A DNA stretch of 21,722 nt from DATGMS01 sp040905145 (GCA_040905145.1 JBBDSC010000182.1:1-21722), one strand, 5' to 3'. Counted from the first letter of the stretch, positions 8,247 to 15,772 are shown. Notes: generated by a model from the sequence alone, not told the origin. Numbers and translations are program-made.

Positions 8247-9008
8247 TTAGTCCAGCCTTCTTACCCATATATTCCTGAAACTCACAGGATTTGAATGGTC
8301 CTGAAGCTGGAAAGGCAATTCATCTGGATGTGCCTGATAATTGGGAATGCCGATATACTCTGTAGGGCCTTTTAATTCAACCGCATTTTGCACTAATATG
8401 CCATTGTGCACAATAGTTACCTTTGCAGGTATCAACAGCATCCCATCCGCATTAAATGTTGGGGCAGTAAAAAAAATATCATAAGTATTCCATTCCCCTG
8501 GAGGGCGCATGGCGTTCACCAAAGGGGGGTGCTGCTTATAAATACTGGCAGCCTGACCATTGGAATAGGTCCTGTTATTGTAGGAATCCAATATTTGCAC
8601 TTCATATTTCCCCATTAGAAAAAAACCACTGTTTCCACGGCCCTGGCTCTCGCCTTTCACCTCACTTGGCGATCTCCACTCCAAATGTATCTGTGCGTCA
8701 CCAAAGGATTCCTTGGTCTCTATACCTCCTGTTTTTGGAACTACCGTGAACGCTCCATCTTCTATCTTCCAAGGGGCGGATCCTCCATCCCCGCTACTTT
8801 TCCAACTGTCCAGGTTCTTCCCCTCGAAGAGTACAGTGGCATCGGAAGGTGGCAAATGATTGGATTCTCCAGGTGTGACCACCCTTGGTTCCGGTTCCCA
8901 AAATTCAGTAGCTTCCGGGGGTAATTTAATGTCTTTTTGCTGTGAAAAAGCAGGAAAAGCAGCCGTACAGGTAAGAATCCATAATAGATTCAATAGTTTC
9001 ACTTTCAT
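8247..9008 (-). CDS. DUF1080 protein (3-keto-disaccharide hydrolase family), exported
   Basis: A 253-residue secreted protein with an N-terminal signal peptide (hydrophobic to about residue 20, AFSQQ cleavage region). The DUF1080 concanavalin-like domain covers about 58-252, with LFEGKNLDSW at its start, GNSGFFLMGKYEVQILDSY in the middle, and FRNIWVRRL at the end. DUF1080 proteins are now known in several cases to hydrolyse 3-keto-glycosides. The next gene on this strand encodes a TAT-exported Gfo/Idh enzyme that could make such a substrate. Nothing is visibly missing from the domain. No TAnnTTTG promoter box was found in the first 120 bases upstream. Substrate identity cannot be read from the sequence. 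Confidence 0.9.
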   Translation of the reverse strand: MKVKLLNLLWILTCTAAFPAFSQQKDIKLPPEATEFWEPEPRVVTPGESNHLPPSDATVLFEGKNLDSWKSSGDGGSAPWKIEDGAFTVVPKTGGIETKESFGDAQIHLEWRSPSEVKGESQGRGNSGFFLMGKYEVQILDSYNNRTYSNGQAASIYKQHPPLVNAMRPPGEWNTYDIFFTAPTFNADGMLLIPAKVTIVHNGILVQNAVELKGPTEYIGIPNYQAHPDELPFQLQDHSNPVSFRNIWVRRLD

Positions 9009-9194
9009 AATTATAAAGTCTTTTTAGTTTATTGATGATTTGAAATTAATCATTTGTTTTATAAACCAAACACCAATGGTGTAATTTTAGCATATCTTTA
9101 TTTTTTGCAGGAATCTTTCTAAAAGATAGGAGATTTGAGACAGAGAGGGTCGGAAGTCAGATGTCGGAAGAACACGGTGGGAGTCCAGGGATTT

Positions 9195-9357
9195 AATTAC
9201 CCTGTCCTTTAGGGCAGGGAAAGGAATGGGGAGAGAAAACCGGGCTTTAGCCCCATTAAAAGGCCCAACCGGGATAATGTGGCTAAAGCCAAAAGAGATT
9301 CCTGTCTATTTTTCCGTTGGCTAAAGCCAAACGGCAATTGATTAACCCTGGAAGACC
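9195..9357. repeat. REP-like cluster of four palindromes
   Basis: Four short hairpins lie within 160 bases. CCCTGTCC-TTTA-GGGCAGGG is at 9200-9219 (one G-T pair). GGGC-TTTA-GCCC is at 9242-9253. GGC-TAAA-GCC is at 9281-9290. CCGTTGGC-TAAA-GCCAAACGG is at 9314-9334 (one bulge). The loops alternate TTTA and TAAA, and the block is bordered by related AATTACCCTG and GATTAACCCTG sequences. This looks like a REP/BIME-type dispersed element rather than a terminator, since no T-run follows and it is 190 bases from any coding end. Confidence 0.65.
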
Positions 9358-9511
9358 GGTGGGAGAGGCGTCGGATGTCAGCTGAGGATAATACAAATAT
9401 TCAATACTCAATGTTCAAGTGGGGTGGAGCGGGAGACGGAAGGGCATTTAGTAATGAAAAATACATGAAAAAGTGTCAACCTAATCAGGATGTGGTGACA
9501 AAGAAGGTTCT

Positions 9512-9545
9512 CGCGGCGGGCGCAAAGAAGACGCGGCGAGCGCAA
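9512..9545. repeat. GC-rich direct repeat, 20-base period
   Basis: CGCGGCGGGCGCAA at 9512-9525 recurs as CGCGGCGAGCGCAA at 9532-9545 (13 of 14 bases identical). It is strikingly GC-rich in an AT-rich intergenic setting. Similar CGCAAAG-type runs occur between genes in many Bacteroidota, so it may be a dispersed repeat. Confidence 0.55.
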
Positions 9546-9691
9546 CGTTTTTATTTTCCAAATTCTTCACTGCGGCCGCTGAGTGAAATCTAAACTGTCC
9601 AAAAAGAGTAAATGATAAATCTTGTTGCAATAGGTCACCTTATTCGCCAAAGAAAAATCACTAAATTTGCTTATGATCAAAAAGCAAAAGG

Positions 9692-9953
9692 ATGCCAGAA
9701 ATAAGCAGATTCTATGGAATCATCATCCGCATGTTCTATAACGACCATAGTCCGCCTCATTTTCACGCAATCTATCAAGAGGATGAAGGCCTTGATTGAC
9801 ATTAAAACGTTAGAAATATTTGAAGGTAATTTGCCAAAGAGAGCCAAGGCTTAACTATTGAGTGGGCGATAGAACATCGGGATGAATTGATGACAAATTG
9901 GCAAAAGCCAGGAGCAACGAAACTTTGGATAAAATTGAACCTTTAGAATACCC
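9692..9953 (+). pseudogene. DUF4160 protein, decayed
   Basis: The reading begins at ATG 9692 with MPEISRFYGIIIRMFYNDHS followed by PPHFHA, the clear N-terminus of a DUF4160 protein. The frame then stops at 9797. The rest is recognisable only by changing frame: LIDIKTLEIFEGNLPKRAKA from about 9789, LTIEWAIEHRDELMTNWQKA from 9851, then RSNETLDKIEPLE from about 9910. At least three single-base-type shifts are needed, so this is a true pseudogene and not one sequencing slip. Intact DUF4160 proteins are about 80-90 residues and are usually encoded next to DUF2442 genes, as here; a toxin-antitoxin-like role has been suggested but I regard it as unproven. Confidence 0.85.
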
Positions 9954-10142
9954 ATCGATTTTACACCATTTATCGGGGAAGATGAATTAAGTATACCATT
10001 GGCAGATCCAGCCTATTTCCAAAAGGTGGAGCTATATGAAAATGGGAGGGGAATTTATTGGCCCAATGACTATGATTTTTACCCTGACTTCCTGCGGCAA
10101 TATAAGCCTGATGAAAAGGAAATACTTGCTGAAAAAGGTTAA
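9954..10142 (+). pseudogene. DUF2442 protein, N-terminally deleted
   Basis: In a frame different from the end of the DUF4160 remnant, 62 codons encode IDFTPFIGEDELSIPLADPA, YFQKVELYENGRGIYWPND and YDFYPDFLRQY, ending at TAA 10140-10142. This matches the middle and C-terminal part of DUF2442 (LADPxxF and IxWPNxxDFxPD segments). The family's first 30 or so residues and a start codon are missing. The join to the DUF4160 remnant is abrupt (the EPLEYP codons run straight into IDFTPF), which points to a deletion of roughly 100 bases removing the intergenic space and gene start. Confidence 0.8.
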
Positions 10143-10452
10143 TGTCTATGAGATTGGAGAGACGGAACTAAAAAAGAGAAGCGTCATTACTGACAACTTG
10201 ATCCTAAGAGCAAGTATGTTGATCCCGTATAGTTGACACAGATGTTGTCACATTATTGCTGGACTATTCATTAAACGGGCACATTGTATAGCTGAATTTT
10301 ACCTGACCTACAAAGTCCATGAATCGGATTTTTATGGACTTTTGTGATTGGGTCTCTAAAAAAAATATGAGACGTAAGAGATTGTATTTGTACCTTGTAC
10401 TTGTACTAGATACTAAATACTGGATACTAAATACTAACCCCCCAAAAAAACC
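10143..10452. other. intergenic region with one hairpin and a repeat-rich leader
   Basis: No gene is supported in these 310 bases; the open frames here are shadows or low-quality. ACAAAGTCCAT (10310-10320) pairs with ATGGACTTTTGT (10334-10345) across a 13-base loop with one bulged T, a possible stem-loop that lacks a clean T-run. The last 65 bases before the aminotransferase are built from short repeats, listed separately. Confidence 0.6.
10388..10436. repeat. short tandem repeats in the leader of the aminotransferase gene
   Basis: TTGTAC occurs three times (10388-10393, 10395-10400, 10401-10406), followed by two tandem 14-base units, GATACTAAATACTG (10409-10422) and GATACTAAATACTA (10423-10436). 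The block ends 16 bases before the start codon at 10453, where the promoter and leader would be expected. Copy-number change here could alter expression, but no phase-variation evidence exists in one sequence. Confidence 0.7.
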
Positions 10453-11646
10453 ATGAACAACAGACAACTTTTCCTTTCCCATTTGGCACAGACTACTGAC
10501 TTTCCCCTGATGATCGAAATCGAAAAAGCTGAAGGGGTATATATGTACGGACCCAAAGGGGAAAAGTATTTGGACCTGATATCGGGGATTGGGGTGAGCA
10601 ATATTGGCCATCGCCACCCTCACGTTATTGAAGCCATCCAGGAGCAATTGGACAAATACCTTCACCTCATGGTCTATGGTGAATACGTCCAAACTCCACA
10701 GGCCCAATTGGCGAAAGCCCTGGTGGCCATCTTACCGGAGGGATTGGACAACGTATACCTGGTCAACAGTGGAAGTGAAGCCGTAGAAGGCGCCCTTAAA
10801 CTGGCAAAAAGATATAGCAACAGAAGAGAAATTATATCCTGCATCAATGCTTATCATGGCTCCTCCCAAGGGTCCCTGTCGGTGGGGGGAAATGAAATTT
10901 TTAAGAGGGCCTACAGACCTTTATTGCCGGGAATCTCACATGTATCCTATGGAAACATCAATGACCTGAAAAAAATCTCCAAAGAAACCGCAGCCATAAT
11001 AGTGGAAACCATTCAAGGGGAAGCCGGAATACGTGTGGCCGATGCCGCTTATTTTAAGGCCTTAAGAAAAAAGTGCGATGACACGGGCACCCTTCTAATT
11101 CTGGATGAAATCCAGTCAGGATTTGGCCGGACTGGTAAATTCTGGGCCTTTGAGCATTTTGGCATTCAGCCGGATATATTGGTTTGTGCCAAAGGAATGG
11201 GTGGCGGCATGCCCATTGGTGCTTTTATAGCGGGCAAAGAAGTCATGGGAGTTTTAAAAAACAATCCATTGCTGGGCCATATCACCACCTTTGGAGGACA
11301 CCCCGTAAGTGCTGCGGCTTCTCTGGCAACCATTAAAGTTCTGCAGAAAGATGATATCATTGAACAGGTAGAAACCAAATCCAACCTCTTCAGGTCGCTC
11401 TTGGTTCATCCAAAAATCAAAAATATCCGCAGTAAAGGACTGATGATGGCCATCCAATTTGAATCCTTTGAGGTCCTGAAGCCTGTTATTGACCGTTCCA
11501 TCGAGTTAGGGGTAATCACTGACTGGTTCCTGTTTTGTGATGATTCCATGCGCATCGCCCCACCATTGACCATTACGGAGGAGCAGGTCCGGGAAGCTTG
11601 TGGGATTATTTTGCAGGCCATAGAGGAAGTGGGTCAAAGATTTTAA
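10453..11646 (+). CDS. class III aminotransferase (acetylornithine/4-aminobutyrate type)
   Basis: A 397-residue PLP-dependent fold-type I aminotransferase, a normal length for the class III family that includes acetylornithine, ornithine and 4-aminobutyrate aminotransferases. Landmarks in order are ISGIGVSNIGHRHP (43-56), the phosphate-binding SGSEA (106-110), YHGSS (134-138), ETIQGEAG (185-192), cofactor-binding Asp218 in LDEIQSGFGRTG, and Schiff-base Lys247 in CAKGMGGGMP. TTFGGHPVS (about 274-282) is the second phosphate loop. All key residues are present. The amino donor cannot be decided from sequence. Neighbours give little help: a decayed gene pair lies upstream and a PHP-domain lipoprotein downstream. 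The start ATG at 10453 follows a repeat-rich leader. Confidence 0.92.
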   Translation: MNNRQLFLSHLAQTTDFPLMIEIEKAEGVYMYGPKGEKYLDLISGIGVSNIGHRHPHVIEAIQEQLDKYLHLMVYGEYVQTPQAQLAKALVAILPEGLDNVYLVNSGSEAVEGALKLAKRYSNRREIISCINAYHGSSQGSLSVGGNEIFKRAYRPLLPGISHVSYGNINDLKKISKETAAIIVETIQGEAGIRVADAAYFKALRKKCDDTGTLLILDEIQSGFGRTGKFWAFEHFGIQPDILVCAKGMGGGMPIGAFIAGKEVMGVLKNNPLLGHITTFGGHPVSAAASLATIKVLQKDDIIEQVETKSNLFRSLLVHPKIKNIRSKGLMMAIQFESFEVLKPVIDRSIELGVITDWFLFCDDSMRIAPPLTITEEQVREACGIILQAIEEVGQRF

Positions 11647-11858
11647 AAAAAGCCTTGCCTACCGATTGTCCCTTGCCCGATGGACCTCCCTTTGTAAAGA
11701 ACCGACATCCCTCTCCTTTCACCGAATTCGAAGAAATTATCCATCTAGGACAGAAATTACTGGAAAAAGATGGAAAAATGACTAATTTAAGCATTGATAA
11801 CCATCACAGGCATTTAACCGACTTTTCCATGTGTGACATAACATTGATCCTATTATGA
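11598..11858 (+). CDS. possible small ORF coupled to the PHP gene (doubtful)
   Basis: An 86-codon frame starts at a TTG inside the aminotransferase gene and ends with a TGA that overlaps the ATG of the next gene (ATGA at 11855-11858). The overlap is the only argument for it, since such junctions are typical of coupled genes. The product is not recognised, the first 16 codons overlap another gene in a different frame, and no good start lies after 11646. It is more likely chance or the degraded end of a lost gene. Confidence 0.15.
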   Translation: MWDYFAGHRGSGSKILKKALPTDCPLPDGPPFVKNRHPSPFTEFEEIIHLGQKLLEKDGKMTNLSIDNHHRHLTDFSMCDITLILL

Positions 11859-13060
11859 AAATCCTAAAAAACATTCCCTTAATTCTTTTGATAATTTTCC
11901 TGCTGATAACCGGGTGCAATAAAAAAATGCAGGCCAATAAGGGCTGGTATAAAGGCAATCTCCATACCCATTCTTATTGGAGCGATGGGGATGAATTTCC
12001 GGAAGTCATTATGGATTGGTATAAATCCCACGGCTATAATTTTGTCGCCTTATCAGACCACAACATTTTGGCGGAAGGGGAGAAATGGGTCGAGATACGT
12101 GAAGACAGCCTATATCAGAACGCTTTCCAAAGTTATCTGGAAAATTATGGTGATGACTGGGTGGAATACAAAGAAGAAGACGGAAACGTTAAGGTAAAGC
12201 TTAAAACCTTTGAGGAATATAAACCCCTATTTGAAGAAGAGGAAGAGTTTCTAATATTACAATCAGAAGAGATTTCGGACAGTTTTGGGGACAAACCTCT
12301 CCATATGAATGCCACCAATATCCAGAAATTGATTACCCCCCAAGGGGGCGAAAGCGTCTTTGAGGTACTTCAAAACAATATAAATGCCGTATTGAAACAA
12401 AGGGAAGAGACCGGAGAGCCCATAATGGTTCACATCAACCATGTCAACTTTCATTATGCCATCACCCTTGAAGACCTTAAAAAACTTAAGGGAGAACGGT
12501 TCTTTGAAGTTTATAATGGACATCCCCAGGTACATAATTTAGGGGATTCCCAGCATATTGGCACAGAAGAAATGTGGGACCTGGTCAATATTGCCTATTT
12601 ACAAAAAGGGCAACCCCTGCTCTACGGATTGGCTACCGATGACAGTCACAATTATCATAGGATCGGCGGCAAATGGAGCAATGCCGGCCGTGGATGGGTG
12701 ATGGTAAAGGCTGATTCTTTGAACCCACGTTCATTGATTGAAGCCATGGAAAATGGCCAATTCTATTCCTCTACCGGCGTAGAATTACAGGAGGTCAGTT
12801 TGAATAACAACAAGCTGAAGATTGAGGTGGAAGTGGAGCCTGGAGTGGATTATAGCATTGAATTTATCGGCAGCAAAAAAGGCGATAAAGAAGCCGATGT
12901 ACTTCAGGTAACTGAAGGGAACGAGGCGGAATTTGAATTAAACCCCGAGTTGTTATTTGTACGCGCCAAGGTGACTTCCACAAAGCACCCGGTTAATCCA
13001 GTGGAAAACATGGATTCAGAAATGGCCTGGACACAACCTGTTACTTTTGAGGAAAATTAA
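11855..13060 (+). CDS. PHP-domain lipoprotein (putative metal-dependent phosphoesterase)
   Basis: A 401-residue envelope protein with a type II signal peptide: hydrophobic residues 5-18, lipobox LITGC with lipidated Cys21. The PHP domain follows, with HTHSYWSDG (His37, His39, Asp44) and SDHN (Asp68, His69), then SEE near 131, HINHVNFH around 190-200, and DDSHNYH near 270, giving the expected set of metal ligands. PHP domains hydrolyse phosphoesters, as in histidinol phosphatase and the polymerase PHP domain. Exported lipoprotein forms in Bacteroidota are of unknown substrate. The C-terminal 100 residues look like a beta-sandwich with no clear family. It starts 208 bases after the aminotransferase, so cotranscription is possible. 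Confidence 0.88.
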   Translation: MKILKNIPLILLIIFLLITGCNKKMQANKGWYKGNLHTHSYWSDGDEFPEVIMDWYKSHGYNFVALSDHNILAEGEKWVEIREDSLYQNAFQSYLENYGDDWVEYKEEDGNVKVKLKTFEEYKPLFEEEEEFLILQSEEISDSFGDKPLHMNATNIQKLITPQGGESVFEVLQNNINAVLKQREETGEPIMVHINHVNFHYAITLEDLKKLKGERFFEVYNGHPQVHNLGDSQHIGTEEMWDLVNIAYLQKGQPLLYGLATDDSHNYHRIGGKWSNAGRGWVMVKADSLNPRSLIEAMENGQFYSSTGVELQEVSLNNNKLKIEVEVEPGVDYSIEFIGSKKGDKEADVLQVTEGNEAEFELNPELLFVRAKVTSTKHPVNPVENMDSEMAWTQPVTFEEN

Positions 13061-13590
13061 TTATGAATGATGAATTAGGGAATTATGAATAAAGAGTTAC
13101 AATATTCATCATTCATCATTTAGTTCTCTGAATTCTTTGCTTAACTGTCAAGATGGAGCTTTTCAGGATTTTCAATATTTCATCGGCTTCTTTGTGAAGT
13201 TTTGTAAAACTCTCCTCGGAAATGAAATCAGTTTCTTTAAGAAGCTCAAGCCAATATAATGTCTCATCGCATTCTTTTTGAGAAACATAGAGCTTGTAAA
13301 TAAAATCGGAATCACTTTGTGCGTTTTGGGCTTCCCTTACATTGGCTCCTATTGAAGTCCCCGATCGTAGAAGTTGTTTACTTAAAACATACTCTTTTTT
13401 TCTTTCCGCTAATTCCTTGTACAGGTAAATTGACTGCACGGCAAAATCAAAACTTTTTTCTTTTAATACATTCCTTTTTTCATTCATAATGATAGAATTT
13501 GAATTATTACGTATTTGAATTTACTAGAAATTCATAATTCATAATTCATTATTCATGATTTATCATTCATCATTCATAACTCATAATTAA
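13057..13590. mobile_element. four-helix-bundle gene flanked by inverted AT-rich repeats (candidate cassette)
   Basis: TTAATTATGAATGATGAAT at 13057-13075 recurs inverted at 13565-13590, where the same bases are interrupted by seven extra ones (TTAATTATGA, then GTTATGAATGATGAAT, on the minus strand). The left flank also carries a perfect 11-bp inverted pair (13065-13075 and 13104-13114), and the right flank holds several ATTCATAATTC-like units (about 13530-13560). The enclosed gene is the only content. The block begins in the stop codon of the PHP gene and ends five bases before the stop of the MFS gene. No transposase or target duplication is visible, so mobility is inference. Confidence 0.5.
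13116..13487 (-). CDS. four-helix-bundle protein of the S23/IVS (23S rRNA intervening sequence) family
   Basis: A 123-residue all-helical protein, the standard length of the family. The N-terminal KSFDFAVQSIYLYKEL helix, the loop RSGTSIGANVREAQNAQSDS (residues 42-61) and the final helices with CDETLYWLELL are typical. Relatives occur inside 23S rRNA genes as intervening sequences and as free-standing genes scattered across Bacteroidota; the fold is shared with Avd of diversity-generating retroelements. No reverse transcriptase or variable repeat is near this copy. The molecular role is unknown. The inverted repeats around it and its position between convergent genes suggest it was inserted as a unit. 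The ATG at 13487 is clear, and the stop lies right beside the left repeat. Confidence 0.92.
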   Translation of the reverse strand: MNEKRNVLKEKSFDFAVQSIYLYKELAERKKEYVLSKQLLRSGTSIGANVREAQNAQSDSDFIYKLYVSQKECDETLYWLELLKETDFISEESFTKLHKEADEILKILKSSILTVKQRIQRTK

Positions 13591-13594
13591 TCCT

Positions 13595-14863
13595 TCAATT
13601 TTTTTCCACCATACCTTCCATTCCTTGGTTTTGATCGGTTTTTGGCAAAAAAGCTATAAAAACGGCCCCCAGAAGGGCTACCCCAATAAGAACACTGAAC
13701 CCTAAGGCATAACTTTGGGTGGCTTCATTGTACAATACGCCCAATAATACCGGGAAGAGCGCCTCGGCTACTCCATCAGCTACCAGAATTATCCCCATGG
13801 TCCTGCCCAAAGCTTTCAGCCCGAACAAATCGCCGGCCATTAAAGGAATGATCATATAATCCCCTCCCAGTCCTATTCCAAAAATCACGGCGAAAATATA
13901 AATCCTTCCGGTAAAATCCGGAACAAGCAATAATGGAATGGCCGCAGCAACAATAAGGTAAATAAGGAGCATGACGTACTTGCGGTTAATAAGATCGGAC
14001 AGCCAACCCATCAAGACCCTACCCGCCAAGCTGGACAACAAGACAAAGGACATCACATTGGCGGCTTCTGTTTGCGAAAAGTTCAGATCACTGAGATACA
14101 GTTTTATATGCTGACCTATTCCCCCTACTACGCCTATAGAACACATACTCCCTATGGCCAAGAGATAAAAATTGCGGTCCTTCAAAATCTTTCTCATGGA
14201 TACCCCTTCTACTTTCCTAACTGATCCAGCTTCATCTTTGGCTGGTCCAGTTTCTTTATTGGGATTATCCTTGATAAAATAAGAAATGGGGAAGATTATA
14301 AGAAAACCGATCACACCCAATATGGCTAAAGCCAAATGCCAATCATAACTCCGCTCGAGCCCTGCTGCAATCAGCGGGACTACCGCTCCACCGGCACCTA
14401 TACCTAAATAGGCAATTCCCATGGCTTTTCCGCGATTCTTAGTAAACCATCTGGAAATCAACACCTGACATGGCAAGGGTCCTCCAAAAACATACCCCAA
14501 GGCATTGAAAACATAGAATAAATAAAACATCTCCAGTGAACTGGAAAATGCCAGACCAATAAATGCAGTAGCCAGCATAAATGCCCCGGTCATCATTAAG
14601 CGTCTCGGACCATAGCGGTCAATCAACCATCCGGCAAAAAATCCAAACAGAGGGGCAACAACTAATTTGCCCACAGCATTTCCGGAAGTAATAACAGTTC
14701 TTGACCATCCCCGTTCTTCCATAATAAAATCAAAAAAGAAGGGCAATCCATAAAACCCAAATCCAACTATAGAAAAAAGTGCTAAAAATGCAGTTATGAT
14801 AATATAGGTTTGTGAACTCTTCGGCGCAATTTCTATTGGGCTTGATTGTGTTCTAGTATCCAT
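13595..14863 (-). CDS. MFS transporter (oxalate/formate antiporter or monocarboxylate type)
   Basis: A 422-residue inner-membrane permease with about twelve hydrophobic helices in two six-helix halves. A charged loop (about residues 204-226, KDNPNKETGPAKDEAG) splits the halves. The major facilitator signature between helices 2 and 3 is GWLIDRYGPRRLM (78-90), repeated in the second half as GWLSDLINRK. The N-terminal helices resemble the oxalate:formate antiporter and monocarboxylate transporter branch rather than disaccharide carriers. It is the last gene of the operon starting at the GH88 gene and lies 138 bases after the SDR gene, so it probably imports the acidic sugar that the pathway consumes (inference). 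Confidence 0.88.
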   Translation of the reverse strand: MDTRTQSSPIEIAPKSSQTYIIITAFLALFSIVGFGFYGLPFFFDFIMEERGWSRTVITSGNAVGKLVVAPLFGFFAGWLIDRYGPRRLMMTGAFMLATAFIGLAFSSSLEMFYLFYVFNALGYVFGGPLPCQVLISRWFTKNRGKAMGIAYLGIGAGGAVVPLIAAGLERSYDWHLALAILGVIGFLIIFPISYFIKDNPNKETGPAKDEAGSVRKVEGVSMRKILKDRNFYLLAIGSMCSIGVVGGIGQHIKLYLSDLNFSQTEAANVMSFVLLSSLAGRVLMGWLSDLINRKYVMLLIYLIVAAAIPLLLVPDFTGRIYIFAVIFGIGLGGDYMIIPLMAGDLFGLKALGRTMGIILVADGVAEALFPVLLGVLYNEATQSYALGFSVLIGVALLGAVFIAFLPKTDQNQGMEGMVEKN

Positions 14864-15001
14864 GCTTCTGGGTTTATCAAATTTTAAGTTTTCAATAATA
14901 TGGGTTTTAAATTAAACTATTGGTAAGTAAACTTGATTTTTTCCCCTTCCTGAAACTTTCAATATTTATAAAAGGGATTTGGCAAAATTTTATAAGGTAC
15001 T

Positions 15002-15772
15002 TTACAATCTCGGAAGATTCATCCCACCGTCAACCATGATGACCTGGCCTGTGGAATAGGGAAAGCTTCCAGAGGCTAAGGCAGCTACTGCCTTTCCTAC
15101 ATCTTCAGGTAATCCCCAGCGGTTTTGCACACATAATCCCTCTGCAAAAAGCCTGTCATACTTTTCCTTGACCCCGGAGGTCATATCTGTAGCAATGACT
15201 CCTGGGCGGATTTCGTACACCGGGATATCATACTCCCCCAATCTTACCGCAAACAGTTTCGTGGCCATGCTCATTCCTGCTTTGGCTACACAATATTCCC
15301 CCCTGTTGACAGAAGCCACCGTAGCTGAAATGGAGGAGATATTGATGATTGCTGCTTCAAAGCCCTTCTCCTCTTCCTTTTGAGTAATCATCCAATTGGC
15401 AGCGGATTGTGAAAGAAAATAGGAACTGGTAAGATTAGTCCTTAACACATAGTCAAAACTTTCTTCCGTGGCTTCTAGAATATCTTTTCGCTCCTTTGGC
15501 ACCACACCGGCATTGTTTACCAGGATGTTCAATCTTCCGAAATGGCTTTTGATAGTATCAAAAATTGATTTCCTGGAATTTTCATCCCCTACATCTCCCT
15601 GACAATAGATTACCTCTGCTCCCAGTTGACGTAAATCTTCTAAAGGTTCCCTTGCGTCCTCTTCCTTCCTTACCCCGTTGATGGCCAAATCAAAACCTGC
15701 AGAGGCAAGTGATTTGGCAATGCCCAAGCCAATGCCTCTGGAACCACCTGTTACTAATGCTACTTTTTTCAT
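15002..15772 (-). CDS. short-chain dehydrogenase/reductase (annotated type: 3-ketoacyl-ACP reductase-like)
   Basis: A 256-residue classical SDR. It has the cofactor motif TGGSRGIG (8-15), NNAG (87-90), a catalytic Ser in NISSIS near 147, and YCVAK (Tyr160, Lys164). It ends with GQVIMVDGGMNL, the usual C-terminus. Similarity to FabG-like enzymes says nothing about substrate; in this context a sugar or keto-uronate reductase such as the KduD type is more plausible than fatty acid synthesis. ATG 15772 is chosen because AAGGTG lies six bases before it; an in-frame GTG at 15781 is the alternative. It starts 26 bases after the Gfo/Idh gene, well within an operon. Confidence 0.92.
   Translation of the reverse strand: MKKVALVTGGSRGIGLGIAKSLASAGFDLAINGVRKEEDAREPLEDLRQLGAEVIYCQGDVGDENSRKSIFDTIKSHFGRLNILVNNAGVVPKERKDILEATEESFDYVLRTNLTSSYFLSQSAANWMITQKEEEKGFEAAIINISSISATVASVNRGEYCVAKAGMSMATKLFAVRLGEYDIPVYEIRPGVIATDMTSGVKEKYDRLFAEGLCVQNRWGLPEDVGKAVAALASGSFPYSTGQVIMVDGGMNLPRL

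Larger units (their letters stand above)
9009..9691. other. long intergenic region with REP-like and simple repeats
   Basis: About 680 bases with no gene I can support. A 72-codon plus-strand open frame (9375-9593) is low-complexity and runs over the CGCGGCG direct repeat, so it is judged spurious. The region holds a cluster of palindromes (9195-9357), GTCGGA-rich sequence on either side of it (about 9148-9170 and 9365-9380), and the direct repeat at 9512-9545. The promoter of the leftward DUF1080 gene should lie in the first 100 bases. Confidence 0.7.

Noticed and set aside
9375..9593. 72-codon frame in the repeat-rich intergenic region
   Set aside because: Low complexity, spans a DNA direct repeat, and matches no family I recognise.
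10036..10236. 66-codon frame over the DUF2442 remnant
   Set aside because: It is a shadow in a different frame from the recognisable DUF2442 sequence.
11598..11858. 86-codon frame ending in an ATGA overlap with the PHP gene, considered as a firm gene
   Set aside because: Starts inside another gene with a TTG, has no known family, and rests only on the overlap; kept only at very low confidence.
13116..13487. Diversity-generating retroelement (because the S23 fold resembles Avd)
   Set aside because: No reverse transcriptase, template repeat or variable repeat is present nearby.
13530..13590. CRISPR array, from the repeated ATTCATAATTC units
   Set aside because: Units are 8-11 bases and contiguous, without spacers, and no cas gene is present.
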